Of a stretch of 10,613 nucleotides of DNA, positions 1 through 6,795 are shown piece after piece. A program made the position numbers and the translations under genes. Positions within the stretch are counted from its first letter, which is position 1; each line of letters begins with the position of its first letter. This stretch comes from PALSA-1196 sp036833805 (lineage in GTDB: Bacteria; Pseudomonadota; Gammaproteobacteria; Steroidobacterales; Steroidobacteraceae), in NCBI GenBank assembly GCA_036833805.1, contig DAITPA010000058.1, positions 1 to 10,613 on the forward strand. Direction: 5' to 3'. A model generated the notes under the pieces. The model was given only the letters and a program-made list of their open reading frames with translations, ran no database searches and was not told the DNA's origin.

Positions 1-516
1 CAGCACCGCGCTCAACGCGTAGCTGCAAGCCGCCGCCGCCGCGGCGGCGGCGGCTAACGACGCGAATCCGGTCGTCGTCGGGCGCAGCATCACGAGAACC
101 CCGCCCAATCCGACGGCAATCGTTAGCCAGCGTCGCAGCGGCACTCGTTCGCCCAAGATCGGCACCGACAGAGCTGTCATCAGAAGCGGTGCGCACAAGA
201 ACAAGGAGTAAGTTTCAGCCATCGACAGCCGGCGCACCGCATAGACAAAAGTACCGAGCATCACGATACCGAGCACCCCGCGCACGACGTGCAACGGGAG
301 ATTTGCCGGCCGCAGAGACTGCCATGAGCCCGTCCAGGCGATGGGCACTATCAGAAACGCGATGGAGGACACGCAGCGCAGACAGGAAAGCTCAAAGCCG
401 CCATACGTCTGCGATAGGCGCTTCATCGAAGCATCCATGATCGAGAACATGAACACCGCCGACAGCATTGCGGCAATGCCTCGCACGCCGGCGGATACCT
501 TGCGCTCGAAAAGCAT
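1..516 (-). CDS. EamA/DMT-family permease, N-terminal 172 residues (cut by window edge)
   Basis: This is a partial inner-membrane transporter of the drug/metabolite (EamA) superfamily; the substrate cannot be told from sequence. Reading from the ATG at 516, the frame stays open to base 1. It begins MLFERKVSAGVRGIAAML and has the hydrophobic segment SAVFMFSIMDASMK, typical of the first EamA helix (consensus like FSxMDAxxK). Further hydrophobic helices alternate with short basic loops, including the LGERVPLRRWLT loop and a GVLVMLRP helix end that commonly close the first EamA repeat. The second repeat starts with nine consecutive alanines before CSYALSAVL. No good Shine-Dalgarno precedes the ATG. 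A TTG at 567 is in frame and possible, but the family alignment fits the ATG. It lies 85 bp downstream of the Crp/Fnr gene on the same strand, so co-transcription is possible. The family call is fairly sure; the function is unknown. Confidence 0.8.
   Translation of the reverse strand, partial: MLFERKVSAGVRGIAAMLSAVFMFSIMDASMKRLSQTYGGFELSCLRCVSSIAFLIVPIAWTGSWQSLRPANLPLHVVRGVLGIVMLGTFVYAVRRLSMAETYSLFLCAPLLMTALSVPILGERVPLRRWLTIAVGLGGVLVMLRPTTTGFASLAAAAAAAAACSYALSAVL
28..55. repeat. Perfect 28-bp palindrome in the poly-alanine stretch of the permease gene
   Basis: Bases 28-55 equal their own reverse complement: AGCC followed by CCG-type triplets, then the mirror CGG-type triplets ending GGCT. 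On the minus strand this encodes a run of nine alanines (four GCC, four GCG, one GCT) inside a membrane helix. It is probably a product of triplet expansion and GC-rich codon choice rather than a binding site. It could form a strong hairpin and could be a slippage or sequencing trouble spot. Confidence 0.7.
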
Positions 517-601
517 CGCTATAGTATGCGGCGCGGAGCGCGCGCCCGCAGCGGGCGAGGCTCCCAAGGACGCCGCGCTTACCTAAGCGTTTATGTCACC
601 G

Positions 602-1363
602 TTACGTCGGTGCCTGCTCCTGCAGGTACCTTCTTGGCCCGATGGGCTCGTGCTGGATGGGCAGAAGCAGTCGATCCGATTCTTTCTTGACGACGGCATA
701 ACACTCGCAAGAAAGCTTCTCGAGCTGCGGCCGGTCGAGGACAGTGATCTGGCCGCGGGCGTACTGGATGACGCCTAACTTCTGCAGTTTCCCAGCAGCA
801 TCGGTGACGCCTTCACGCCGCACGCCGAGCATATTGGCAATGAGTTCCTGGGTCATGATCAGTTGGTTCGAAGCCAGCCGATCCAGAGACAACAGCAGCC
901 AGCGGCACAGCTGCTGCTCCACCGAATGGTGCCGATTGCAGACTGCGGTCTGCGACATCTGCGTGATCAAGGCCTGCGTGTAACGCAGCAGCAAGAGCTG
1001 CATGTCGCCGTGACGATTGAACTCTTCCTTCAGCCGCCGCGCGACCAGTCGATAAGCGTAGCCGGCGCTCTGCACGATCGCCCGGCTCGGTGTGCTTTCG
1101 CCACCCATGAAGAGAGCAATGCCGATAAGGCCCTCGTTGCCGACGACCGAGATCTCCGCCGATGAGCCATTTTCCATTACATAGAGGAGCGAGACGATGG
1201 CGTCGACCGGAAAATAGACGTGCAGCAGAGGGTCGCCGGATTCGTACAACACGCGTCCGAGCGGCATGGGGACGAGCTGCAAATGCGGAAAAACGCGTTC
1301 GCGCTCAGCCTCTGGCAATGCCGCCAGCAGGTGATTTTGTTCTGGACTATAAGACCCGGCCAT
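602..1363 (-). CDS. Crp/Fnr-family transcriptional regulator, 253 aa
   Basis: This is a cytoplasmic DNA-binding regulator with an N-terminal cyclic-nucleotide-fold sensor domain (about residues 12-125), a dimer helix (LLLRYTQALITQMSQTAV) and a C-terminal winged helix-turn-helix (about 146-215). The recognition region MLGVRREGVTDAAGKL keeps an Arg-Glu pair (R183-E184) aligned with R180-E181 of E. coli CRP, which read the GTG core of TGTGA. The equivalent of CRP R185 is Asp. The canonical cAMP pocket motif GELxL is replaced by GIALF, and FNR's N-terminal cysteine cluster is absent, so the ligand is probably neither cAMP nor an FNR-type Fe-S cluster. The frame is open as far as 1558, but the ATG at 1363 fits the family's usual N terminus and has GGGA nine bases upstream. 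A palindromic CRP-length site lies 67 bp upstream, suggesting autoregulation. The family call is firm; the signal is unknown. Confidence 0.9.
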   Translation of the reverse strand: MAGSYSPEQNHLLAALPEAERERVFPHLQLVPMPLGRVLYESGDPLLHVYFPVDAIVSLLYVMENGSSAEISVVGNEGLIGIALFMGGESTPSRAIVQSAGYAYRLVARRLKEEFNRHGDMQLLLLRYTQALITQMSQTAVCNRHHSVEQQLCRWLLLSLDRLASNQLIMTQELIANMLGVRREGVTDAAGKLQKLGVIQYARGQITVLDRPQLEKLSCECYAVVKKESDRLLLPIQHEPIGPRRYLQEQAPT

Positions 1364-1404
1364 TAAACGGTATCCCGGCGGCGATGGCAGCGGTACTACC
1401 GGCG

Positions 1405-1410
1405 AGTATA
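1405..1410 (-). promoter_or_regulatory. Candidate -10 element (TATACT) for the Crp/Fnr gene
   Basis: Read on the minus strand the hexamer is TATACT, five of six matches to TATAAT. It lies 42 bp before the start codon at 1363. There is no TTGACA-like -35 hexamer at 17 bp; the palindromic operator occupies that zone instead. This is the arrangement expected of an activator-dependent promoter. The transcription start is inferred near 1396-1398. Confidence 0.45.
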
Positions 1411-1429
1411 GCCCACACTGCCTCTCGTA

Positions 1430-1445
1430 TGTGCGACAGCGCACA
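1430..1445. promoter_or_regulatory. Crp/Fnr-type operator TGTGCG-N4-CGCACA (copy 1)
   Basis: TGTGCGACAGCGCACA is a perfect inverted repeat (6-bp arms, 4-bp spacer). It has the length and outer bases of the CRP consensus TGTGA-N6-TCACA, with eight of ten consensus positions matching. Its centre (1437.5) is about 40 bp upstream of the transcription start inferred from the TATACT at 1405-1410. That matches the class II activator position near -41.5. It lies between the divergent Crp/Fnr and histidine kinase genes, and a near copy occurs at 2580-2595. Binding by the adjacent regulator is an inference. Confidence 0.6.
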
Positions 1446-1520
1446 CAGAAGCAAATAACTGCCCCCGGGGAGCTGGTACGCGGTCGTATGGGCGGTCTCC
1501 CGGCGTGCGCGCAAGGGGTA

Positions 1521-1536
1521 AGTCCGCTAGCGCACA
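1521..1536. promoter_or_regulatory. Degenerate third operator-like site
   Basis: AGTCCGCTAGCGCACA has a perfect right arm (CGCACA) and four of six bases in the left arm of the TGTGCG-N4-CGCACA pattern. The stretch GCGCACAGACA (1530-1540) is identical to 2589-2599 around the second good operator. It lies about 107 bp upstream of the histidine kinase start. No convincing -10 follows at the class II distance, so this is a weak call. Confidence 0.25.
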
Positions 1537-1642
1537 GACAGGGACGGGCATCTGGCACAGTCTTGGGCGTCGCAACACATCGGACCGGGGTAATGGCGCC
1601 CCGCGCGCAGCTCTTTGGCTACCGCGATACGGGGGGTGGGCA

Positions 1643-2539
1643 ATGGCTCTGGATTACCGATCTGAGTCGGTGCGCAAACCGACGCTGAACCTCGTGCTAG
1701 TTCCGAGACGGCTGTTTGCGGCCGACGTTATCAGCCAAGACAGTGAGAGCAATCGCGCCAGCATGAACTTAGGCACGAGCCCCTCTATTGCGGCGCGCTG
1801 TCGACTCGTCTCGCAGGAGCAGCCGCGTACCCCGGAGCTGTTTACGCCCGGGCAGCGCGGCGATGAGTTCCTGGCTGTATTTTCCCATGAGGCGCGCAGT
1901 GCGCTCGCGGCGATCAGCAATGCTGCGCACGTCCTTCGTATGCAGCGTGCGGAGAATTCTGTCGCCCTTAAGACCGGCATGCTGATCGAACGACAGGTCG
2001 GACGAATGACGCGGCTTATCGATGATCTCACGGACATTACTCGAGCGCGCAGCGACGAGCTGAGCCTGAAATGCGAGCGGGTTGATCTATGCGTCGTCGT
2101 GCAGCGCGCGGTCGACACGCTTGAACTAGACATAAGCGCGCGCAGACACCGCTTGTCGGTGTCTTTGCCGCCCGCGCCGCTGTGGCTGCAAGCCGACGCC
2201 GGGCGACTGGAGCAGGTGGTCGTGAATCTCCTCGGCAACGCGGCGAAGTACACGGATCCGGGCGGCAAAGTCTGCGTGTCCCTGCAGCAAAGAGGCGAGC
2301 AGGCGATCGTGTGTGTCCGCGACTCCGGAATCGGCATTGCCCCGGAGGTTCTGCCGCGAGTGTTCGATCTGTATATGCAGGCCGCTCCTGCATCGCGGCG
2401 CTCGGAAGCAGGCCTGGGCATTGGCCTCGCACTGGTCCGTAGTCTCGTCGAGTTGCATGGCGGCCGCGTAACCGCAGCGAGCATGGGGCTCGGCCATGGC
2501 AGCGTGTTTACCGTTTGTCTGCCGGTTGCGCTGGAGTAA
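1643..2539 (+). CDS. Orphan soluble sensor histidine kinase, 298 aa
   Basis: This is a two-component kinase core without a visible sensor, membrane segment or receiver domain. A variable N-terminal region (1-70) precedes the dimerisation/phosphoacceptor box FLAVFSHEARSALAAI (His82), then a HATPase domain: N box VVVNLLGNAAKYT (Asn199), G1 box VRDSGIGIAPEV (Asp227), F box VFDLYMQ (Phe241) and G2 box AGLGIGLALVRSL (Gly257 onward). The usual HELRxPL box reads HEARSAL here, losing the Leu and Pro, although the His and Glu needed for autophosphorylation chemistry remain. The start was chosen at the ATG at 1643, which follows a G-rich stretch (GGTGGG). The ATG at 1763 would give 258 aa and keep both domains, so the N terminus is uncertain. 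No response regulator gene is in the window. It is transcribed divergently from the Crp/Fnr gene and ends 106 bp before the lipoprotein gene. Confidence 0.85.
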   Translation: MALDYRSESVRKPTLNLVLVPRRLFAADVISQDSESNRASMNLGTSPSIAARCRLVSQEQPRTPELFTPGQRGDEFLAVFSHEARSALAAISNAAHVLRMQRAENSVALKTGMLIERQVGRMTRLIDDLTDITRARSDELSLKCERVDLCVVVQRAVDTLELDISARRHRLSVSLPPAPLWLQADAGRLEQVVVNLLGNAAKYTDPGGKVCVSLQQRGEQAIVCVRDSGIGIAPEVLPRVFDLYMQAAPASRRSEAGLGIGLALVRSLVELHGGRVTAASMGLGHGSVFTVCLPVALE

Positions 2540-2579
2540 CCGCGCCGGCCCCCGTAGCTTTCGCTCGCGCGCACAGCTT

Positions 2580-2595
2580 TGTACGGTCGCGCACA
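2580..2595. promoter_or_regulatory. Crp/Fnr-type operator TGTACG-N4-CGCACA (copy 2)
   Basis: TGTACGGTCGCGCACA matches the operator at 1430-1445 in 12 of 16 bases. The arms differ only by G to A at position 4, and the 4-bp spacing is the same. It is intergenic and 50 bp upstream of the DUF4398 lipoprotein start. A weak -10 candidate TACCCT sits at 2617-2622, close to the class II distance, which would leave a very short leader before the Shine-Dalgarno at 2636. Regulation by the Crp/Fnr protein encoded at 602-1363 is an inference. Confidence 0.5.
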
Positions 2596-2645
2596 GACAA
2601 ACAGACCTGCCGCGCCTACCCTGCCCGTAGTCATCGGAGGTCCCA

Positions 2646-3020
2646 ATGAAATCCATTCAAGCCGCCAGCCCGGCGCTCTTTTGCGCGGCCCTTCTGCTGG
2701 GCGCATGCGCCACGACTCCGCCGCCGCCCACGGTTGAAATGACCCGGGCCAAAGCGGCAATCGAGCAGGCGCAGCGCGCCGGGGCGCGTGAGTACGCGAC
2801 CGAGTACCTCAATGCAAGCATGAAGAAGATGGATATGGCTGAAGCGGCGAACGCCAAGGGAAACAACGCCGAAGCCGCGCGGCTCGTTGAGGAGTCCTAT
2901 GCCGATGCGCATCTGGCTCAGGTCAGCGCGCAGAGCGCCAAATCGGCAAAGGCGGCCGCCGATGTGGACCAGAGCATCCAGACATTGCAGCACGAAGCCA
3001 ATCGCCCCCCGACGCCATGA
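2646..3020 (+). CDS. DUF4398-type small lipoprotein, 124 aa
   Basis: This is probably an envelope lipoprotein. The N terminus is a lipoprotein signal peptide ending in the lipobox LLGAC, with Cys21 as the predicted lipidated residue. A proline-rich linker (TTPPPPTVEM) follows, then an Ala-rich helical domain of about 75 residues (ARAKAAIEQAQ-like start, MKKMDMAEAANAKGN, EAARLVEESYADAHLAQV). This pattern is what I recognise as DUF4398: paired helices with Asp/Glu at the outer-membrane sorting region and frequent YADA-type repeats. Its molecular role is unknown. The start is well supported by CGGAGG at 2635-2640, five bases before the ATG. The next gene begins 32 bp downstream and carries the same domain plus OmpA, a pairing seen in other proteobacteria, so the two are probably one operon. 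The operator at 2580-2595 is the obvious control site. Confidence 0.82.
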   Translation: MKSIQAASPALFCAALLLGACATTPPPPTVEMTRAKAAIEQAQRAGAREYATEYLNASMKKMDMAEAANAKGNNAEAARLVEESYADAHLAQVSAQSAKSAKAAADVDQSIQTLQHEANRPPTP

Positions 3021-3052
3021 ACGTGCTACCCCGCCTTTCCGGAGAGTTCCGT

Positions 3053-3964
3053 ATGAAGTCAGCCTCTAAACCTATGCTTGCGATCGCGGCGGTCGCTACG
3101 CTTGTATCGATCATTCTTGCCGCGTGTGTGGCTACTCCTCGGCACAACGACATGCTCGAGCATGCTCGGGTTGAGGTATCAAGCGCGCAGTCAAATCCCT
3201 ACGTAGCCGGCGAAGCGCGCGCCGATCTGGTGACAGCGGTTGCAGCCCTCAATCAGGGCGACGCGCTGCTAAAAGAGGGCAAGCCCGTGATGGAAGTAGA
3301 CCATCAGGCTTACATCGCAGAGCGTTTCGCACTTGCCGCGCAGCGGGGCGCGGACTTTGCGGTCTCCGAGAAATCAATCGCCGACGCCAATAACCGCCGT
3401 AACAAAGTGCTGCTCGCCGCGCGCGAGCAGGAGACTGTTCGCGCCAATGAGCGTGCGGATACCAGGACGCTGGAAGCGAACGCCGCACGCAGCGACGCGC
3501 AGATGAGCGCCGAACAGGCCGCAGCGGCGCAGCAGCGCGCGCAGGAGCTTGAGAGCGCGCTTGCCGACTTGCAGGCGAAGAAGACCGATCGTGGGCTCGT
3601 GATCACATTGGGGGACGTGCTCTTTGCGACCGGCCGCGCAGATCTTAAGTCGGGCGCGCGCCGCTCACTCGAGAAGCTCTCAGCGTTCCTGCATGAATAT
3701 CCGCAGCGCAGCGTCCAGATTGAAGGCTTTACCGACAGCGTCGGCACAGATGACTACAATCAAGGTCTTTCTGAGCGACGTGCCGGTGCCGTGCGCGATG
3801 CATTGACAAGCATGGGGATATCGGGCGATCGCATTCAGACTCGCGGACTTGGGAAAAGCTCGCCGGTGGCCGACAACGAGAGCGCGACAGGGCGGCAGCA
3901 GAACCGCCGTGTCGAGGTGGTCATCTCGGAAAGCGACGGCCGCGCTGTAACGCGCGCTCCATAA
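3053..3964 (+). CDS. OmpA-family lipoprotein with N-terminal DUF4398-like region, 303 aa
   Basis: This is a periplasm-facing outer-membrane lipoprotein expected to tie the outer membrane to peptidoglycan. The signal peptide ends in LAAC (Cys25). Residues about 30-110 form an Ala-rich helical DUF4398-like region, and 110-178 look like a coiled coil (EQETVRANERADTRTLEANA, AAAAQQRAQELESALADL). Residues about 180-292 form the OmpA domain: DVLFATGRADLKSGA, GFTDSVGTDDYN with the peptidoglycan-contacting Asp228, LSERRAGAVRDAL with the Arg, and NRRVEVVIS. The in-frame ATG at 3017 overlaps the previous stop codon (ATGA). The ATG at 3053 is preferred because GGAGAG lies six bases upstream and it gives a compact signal peptide. 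It follows the small lipoprotein on the same strand and is probably co-regulated with it. The family is sure; the partner protein is unknown. Confidence 0.9.
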   Translation: MKSASKPMLAIAAVATLVSIILAACVATPRHNDMLEHARVEVSSAQSNPYVAGEARADLVTAVAALNQGDALLKEGKPVMEVDHQAYIAERFALAAQRGADFAVSEKSIADANNRRNKVLLAAREQETVRANERADTRTLEANAARSDAQMSAEQAAAAQQRAQELESALADLQAKKTDRGLVITLGDVLFATGRADLKSGARRSLEKLSAFLHEYPQRSVQIEGFTDSVGTDDYNQGLSERRAGAVRDALTSMGISGDRIQTRGLGKSSPVADNESATGRQQNRRVEVVISESDGRAVTRAP

Positions 3965-4255
3965 TACAAAGCCGGGCCGCCGCGGGACGCATTCGGCCGT
4001 GTGGTCAAGATGCGCTTTCAGGTGAGCAGCGCGCCGAGAATTTCGGTCGTAACGCAACGTTGCAACACGAGCGGATGCGTTGACGAGGCTCTTGCCTGCC
4101 GTGCAAATCGCAAATCAAGGCGCGCATGTGCGTAGCACGCGGGGATAGTAAACTTGCGAGCCCGGCGACTGGCCTCCGCTTAGCCGCGAACGCCCCGAAC
4201 CCGTCGCAATAAACGTTCCGCCACCTTTGCTGTCGGTAACACGTTGCGCGCGCGT
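3965..4255. other. Convergent intergenic region with no supported gene
   Basis: These 291 bases separate the ends of the OmpA gene (plus) and the peptidase gene (minus). I see no convincing coding frame. It holds the 10-bp palindrome GCAACGTTGC at 4054-4063, a small inverted repeat CCGA-N5-TCGG near 4033-4045, and a tandem GCAAATC pair at 4103-4116. No GC hairpin followed by a T-run is visible for either gene, so termination here may be factor-dependent. Confidence 0.5.
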
Positions 4256-6790
4256 CTAGTGCTGGCCGCAACTCTTGCCTGAGCGGCTCAGCAAACGGTA
4301 CGCCCGCGCCCGCATAACGCTTCCTGTGAACAGCATCCCCAGCATGATGAGGGACCCGAAGTCGAACGCGCCGCCGCCGCCGCTCTTTGCAGGGGCCGCA
4401 ACAATCGTGACGCCGAGCGTGCTCTGGGCGGTCTGGCCGTAGGGATCATGCGCAGTCACGGTGAGCGTCGCTTGTCCCAATTGTCCGGCGATCGGCCGCA
4501 AGCTGACATTGCAGCTCAATGAGCTCGAACCACAGCCGCTGCTCAGCGTCGCCGACGACGCGGGGAGGAGTGCGGCGTTACTGCTTGCTATGCTAATCGT
4601 GAGCGGTTTCGTGCCGTTGAGCGAAAGCGTTACCGGCGATGCCGTGGTGCCAGGCTGCAGACTCTGATTGTTACCGGCTGTGATACTGACGGTTGGCGGC
4701 GGCGGTTCGGAAACGGTGACCGTGACGCTCGTTGACGTCGAGCGCCCCGCACCGTCGGTCGCGGAAATGGCGAGATGGGCGGTCCCGACCTGTCCGAGCG
4801 CCGGTGTAATCGTGAGAGTGCAGGAGTCTGTCGAGCTGCCGCAGGTAGTTGGCGCAAACCGCACTTCACCGGATGCGATAAATGAAACGAGCGAGGTGTT
4901 ATCGCTCGTGCCCGCGAGTTTGAGGTTCCCCGTACCGCCTAGTGTAACTGCAACCGCGCGGGAGCTCGTGCCGCCGACAATCGTAATGTTCGCGATGTGG
5001 CTGATTGTCGGGCGCGCAAGGGTTTGAAGTGCGCCAACCGCATCCACTCGCCCATAGCCAAAGACGCCGTCGGGTGCGGGGTCGGTACCGAGCGGCACGG
5101 CGCCGCTCGTGAGCGCGCTCGCGATCCGCTGAGCGCTCAGGGTTGGGAACGTTGCGCGTACGAGGGCGGCGACGGCCGCGACATTGGGCGTCGATGCGGA
5201 GGTTCCATAGAAGAAACCATCGGATGCGGGTGCAAACTTCGTGTTGTTGCTATCGACGTAAATTGCATCCGGCGCCACCAGCACCGGCGCCTGCAAGCTT
5301 GAGGGCATCGGAAATTCAAGCTGCACCGGCCCGGTCGCGCTGAAGGGTTCAATGATGCTGCCGACGCCGTCGGCGCCATACACCGCACCCACCGTGACCA
5401 CCCGCGACAGCAGCTTCTGCGGCGAGGCGATGCCGCCTGGCGTCTGAGAGGAGAAGGTGGCAGCACCATCGCCGTACACGAGCAGCTTCAGGAACTTGCC
5501 CGCAAACTCAGTACCGGGAGTCGCGATGACGAAATGGTACTTACTGCCTGCAAGATTCGGATTGGCGTCAACAACAAACGTATTACGTCTGCCCGCGCCG
5601 GCAAGGCACTTGATCACGCTGTGATACTGATCCAGTACATACAAGTCGAAATTGCTGCTGTTTTGGCCGAACGGATCCGCCCACTGCAGAAAGATTGGTG
5701 CAGAGAGTGTGTCGAGCAGCTGCATAGTTTCGTTCTCTCGCTCATTATCGAAAGTTTGCGCATAGGCGTCGGCCTGACCGCCGCAGGTGAACGGGGTTGC
5801 AAGCTGCGTGGGCGCGTACGCACCCTGCCAGAAGCTTTCATTCTCGTTGCCGGCAGCGGAGAACAGCATGACGTTCGCGTTCTGTGTGAGCAGCGACTGA
5901 ACGCCCTGCGCGAGCGCGCTCTGTGTCGACATGGCGTCTTCCGCGGGGTATTCAATATCGTCCGCCACGACGCTCGCGCCCGCGGCAATGAGATCGCGCA
6001 GGCAGCTGACGTACTCGACGTCGGTTTGCGGTGCGCAGAACGCGAGGCTCGCCCCTGGCGCCACTGCGTGCATCTCCTCGAGGAGCATCGTGCCCTCATC
6101 GGTCGGCGTCGGGTTGGGGCTTTGCTGCGCAGGCGTGAGGATCGATATGTGCGCCGGCAGCTCGCCGCGCGACTGAATGATTGCAAGGCTCGTAACATCG
6201 TCCGACATCACACCGATCGTGATGCCCGCGCCATTCTTGCCAGTGGTTTGAATATATTGATCGGCATGCATGATTGACACGGCGCTGCCGTCGATAACGG
6301 TGTTTGCCACCGCCTGCGCTTGGCCAAGCGAATGCATCACGGGTCGGATGATCCTGGAGTATGTGGGTAGATCGACGCTGCGAACGGCGCTACGCGCTGC
6401 AAGATCGGGAAGGTCGCCCGGCTGCAGCCATCCTTCAACGCTGCAGAGCGGAGCAACCCGCACCACGGCGCCGATCAGAAGCCCTGCCGCGGCGAGTGTC
6501 TTCGTCGGCGCCGGCGTCGAGCAGTCAAAGTGCACGTCGAGCTGCACGCGCCCGACCTGATCGAATCGTGCAGGTGAAAGCGGCGCTGGCCCTGACAGTG
6601 CGGCGCCGCGGCCTTCCGTTTTCTCACCCGGCTCGCCTTGCGCCTGGGTCCACAGCGCGAGGAGGCGCGGCGTAACGCGGGATTGCCAATCCGACGAAGA
6701 CGCGGCCGTCGCCGCGCTCATAAATAGCATAGGGACCAGTAGGGTGGCCGTCCGCCAAACCAACCGGTGCGTCCGCGTTGGACTTGACAT
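4256..6790 (-). CDS. Secreted S8/S53-like serine peptidase with two Ig-like repeats and a GlyGly-CTERM-like tail, 844 aa
   Basis: This is an exported protease. A signal peptide (VWRTATLLVPMLFMSAATAA) is followed by a propeptide-like region to about 165, then the catalytic domain: ITIGVMSDDV (Asp197/198), DEGTMLLEEMHAVAPGA (Glu232, His241), MLFSAAGNENESFW (oxyanion Asn315) and FYGTSASTPNVAAVAAL (Ser531). No HGTH motif is present. The DEGxxxL...HxxAPGA layout matches the S53-like group usually labelled S8. An insert with LQWADPFGQNSSNFDLYVL precedes the serine segment. Two repeats of about 100 residues (600-800) each carry a CGSSxxxC pair (Cys650/657, Cys753/760). The tail has the Gly run SGGGG (803-807), a hydrophobic helix (LIMLGMLFTGSVM) and a basic end (RARAYRLLSR), as in GlyGly-CTERM proteins. 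The start at 6790 is fixed by GGAGG five bases upstream and the signal peptide; longer in-frame starts are poor. Substrate unknown. Confidence 0.88.
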   Translation of the reverse strand: MSSPTRTHRLVWRTATLLVPMLFMSAATAASSSDWQSRVTPRLLALWTQAQGEPGEKTEGRGAALSGPAPLSPARFDQVGRVQLDVHFDCSTPAPTKTLAAAGLLIGAVVRVAPLCSVEGWLQPGDLPDLAARSAVRSVDLPTYSRIIRPVMHSLGQAQAVANTVIDGSAVSIMHADQYIQTTGKNGAGITIGVMSDDVTSLAIIQSRGELPAHISILTPAQQSPNPTPTDEGTMLLEEMHAVAPGASLAFCAPQTDVEYVSCLRDLIAAGASVVADDIEYPAEDAMSTQSALAQGVQSLLTQNANVMLFSAAGNENESFWQGAYAPTQLATPFTCGGQADAYAQTFDNERENETMQLLDTLSAPIFLQWADPFGQNSSNFDLYVLDQYHSVIKCLAGAGRRNTFVVDANPNLAGSKYHFVIATPGTEFAGKFLKLLVYGDGAATFSSQTPGGIASPQKLLSRVVTVGAVYGADGVGSIIEPFSATGPVQLEFPMPSSLQAPVLVAPDAIYVDSNNTKFAPASDGFFYGTSASTPNVAAVAALVRATFPTLSAQRIASALTSGAVPLGTDPAPDGVFGYGRVDAVGALQTLARPTISHIANITIVGGTSSRAVAVTLGGTGNLKLAGTSDNTSLVSFIASGEVRFAPTTCGSSTDSCTLTITPALGQVGTAHLAISATDGAGRSTSTSVTVTVSEPPPPTVSITAGNNQSLQPGTTASPVTLSLNGTKPLTISIASSNAALLPASSATLSSGCGSSSLSCNVSLRPIAGQLGQATLTVTAHDPYGQTAQSTLGVTIVAAPAKSGGGGAFDFGSLIMLGMLFTGSVMRARAYRLLSRSGKSCGQH

Positions 6791-6795
6791 AAGGA

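Noticed and set aside
1364..1558. N-terminal extension of the Crp/Fnr frame up to 1558
   Set aside because: The extension is Cys/Pro/Arg-rich without a domain and covers the operator and -10. The family N terminus fits 1363.
1654..2760. Long minus-strand open frame (368 codons) opposite the histidine kinase
   Set aside because: It is antisense to a gene with all kinase motifs. Its translation is low-complexity, rich in Arg, Ser and Ala, and has no recognisable domain, as expected of a shadow frame in GC-rich DNA.
3017..3052. Upstream ATG of the OmpA gene overlapping the previous stop (ATGA)
   Set aside because: It would lengthen the signal peptide with polar residues. The ATG at 3053 has GGAGAG at ideal distance.
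4103..4116. Tandem GCAAATC heptamer
   Set aside because: Only two short units with no further copies, so it is not a repeat array or CRISPR.
4005..4271. Minus-strand open frame of 88 codons in the convergent gap
   Set aside because: It overlaps the peptidase stop and has no ribosome binding site or recognisable sequence.
5534..6277. Plus-strand open frame (247 codons) inside the peptidase gene
   Set aside because: It is antisense to the catalytic domain, with no ribosome binding site or domain.
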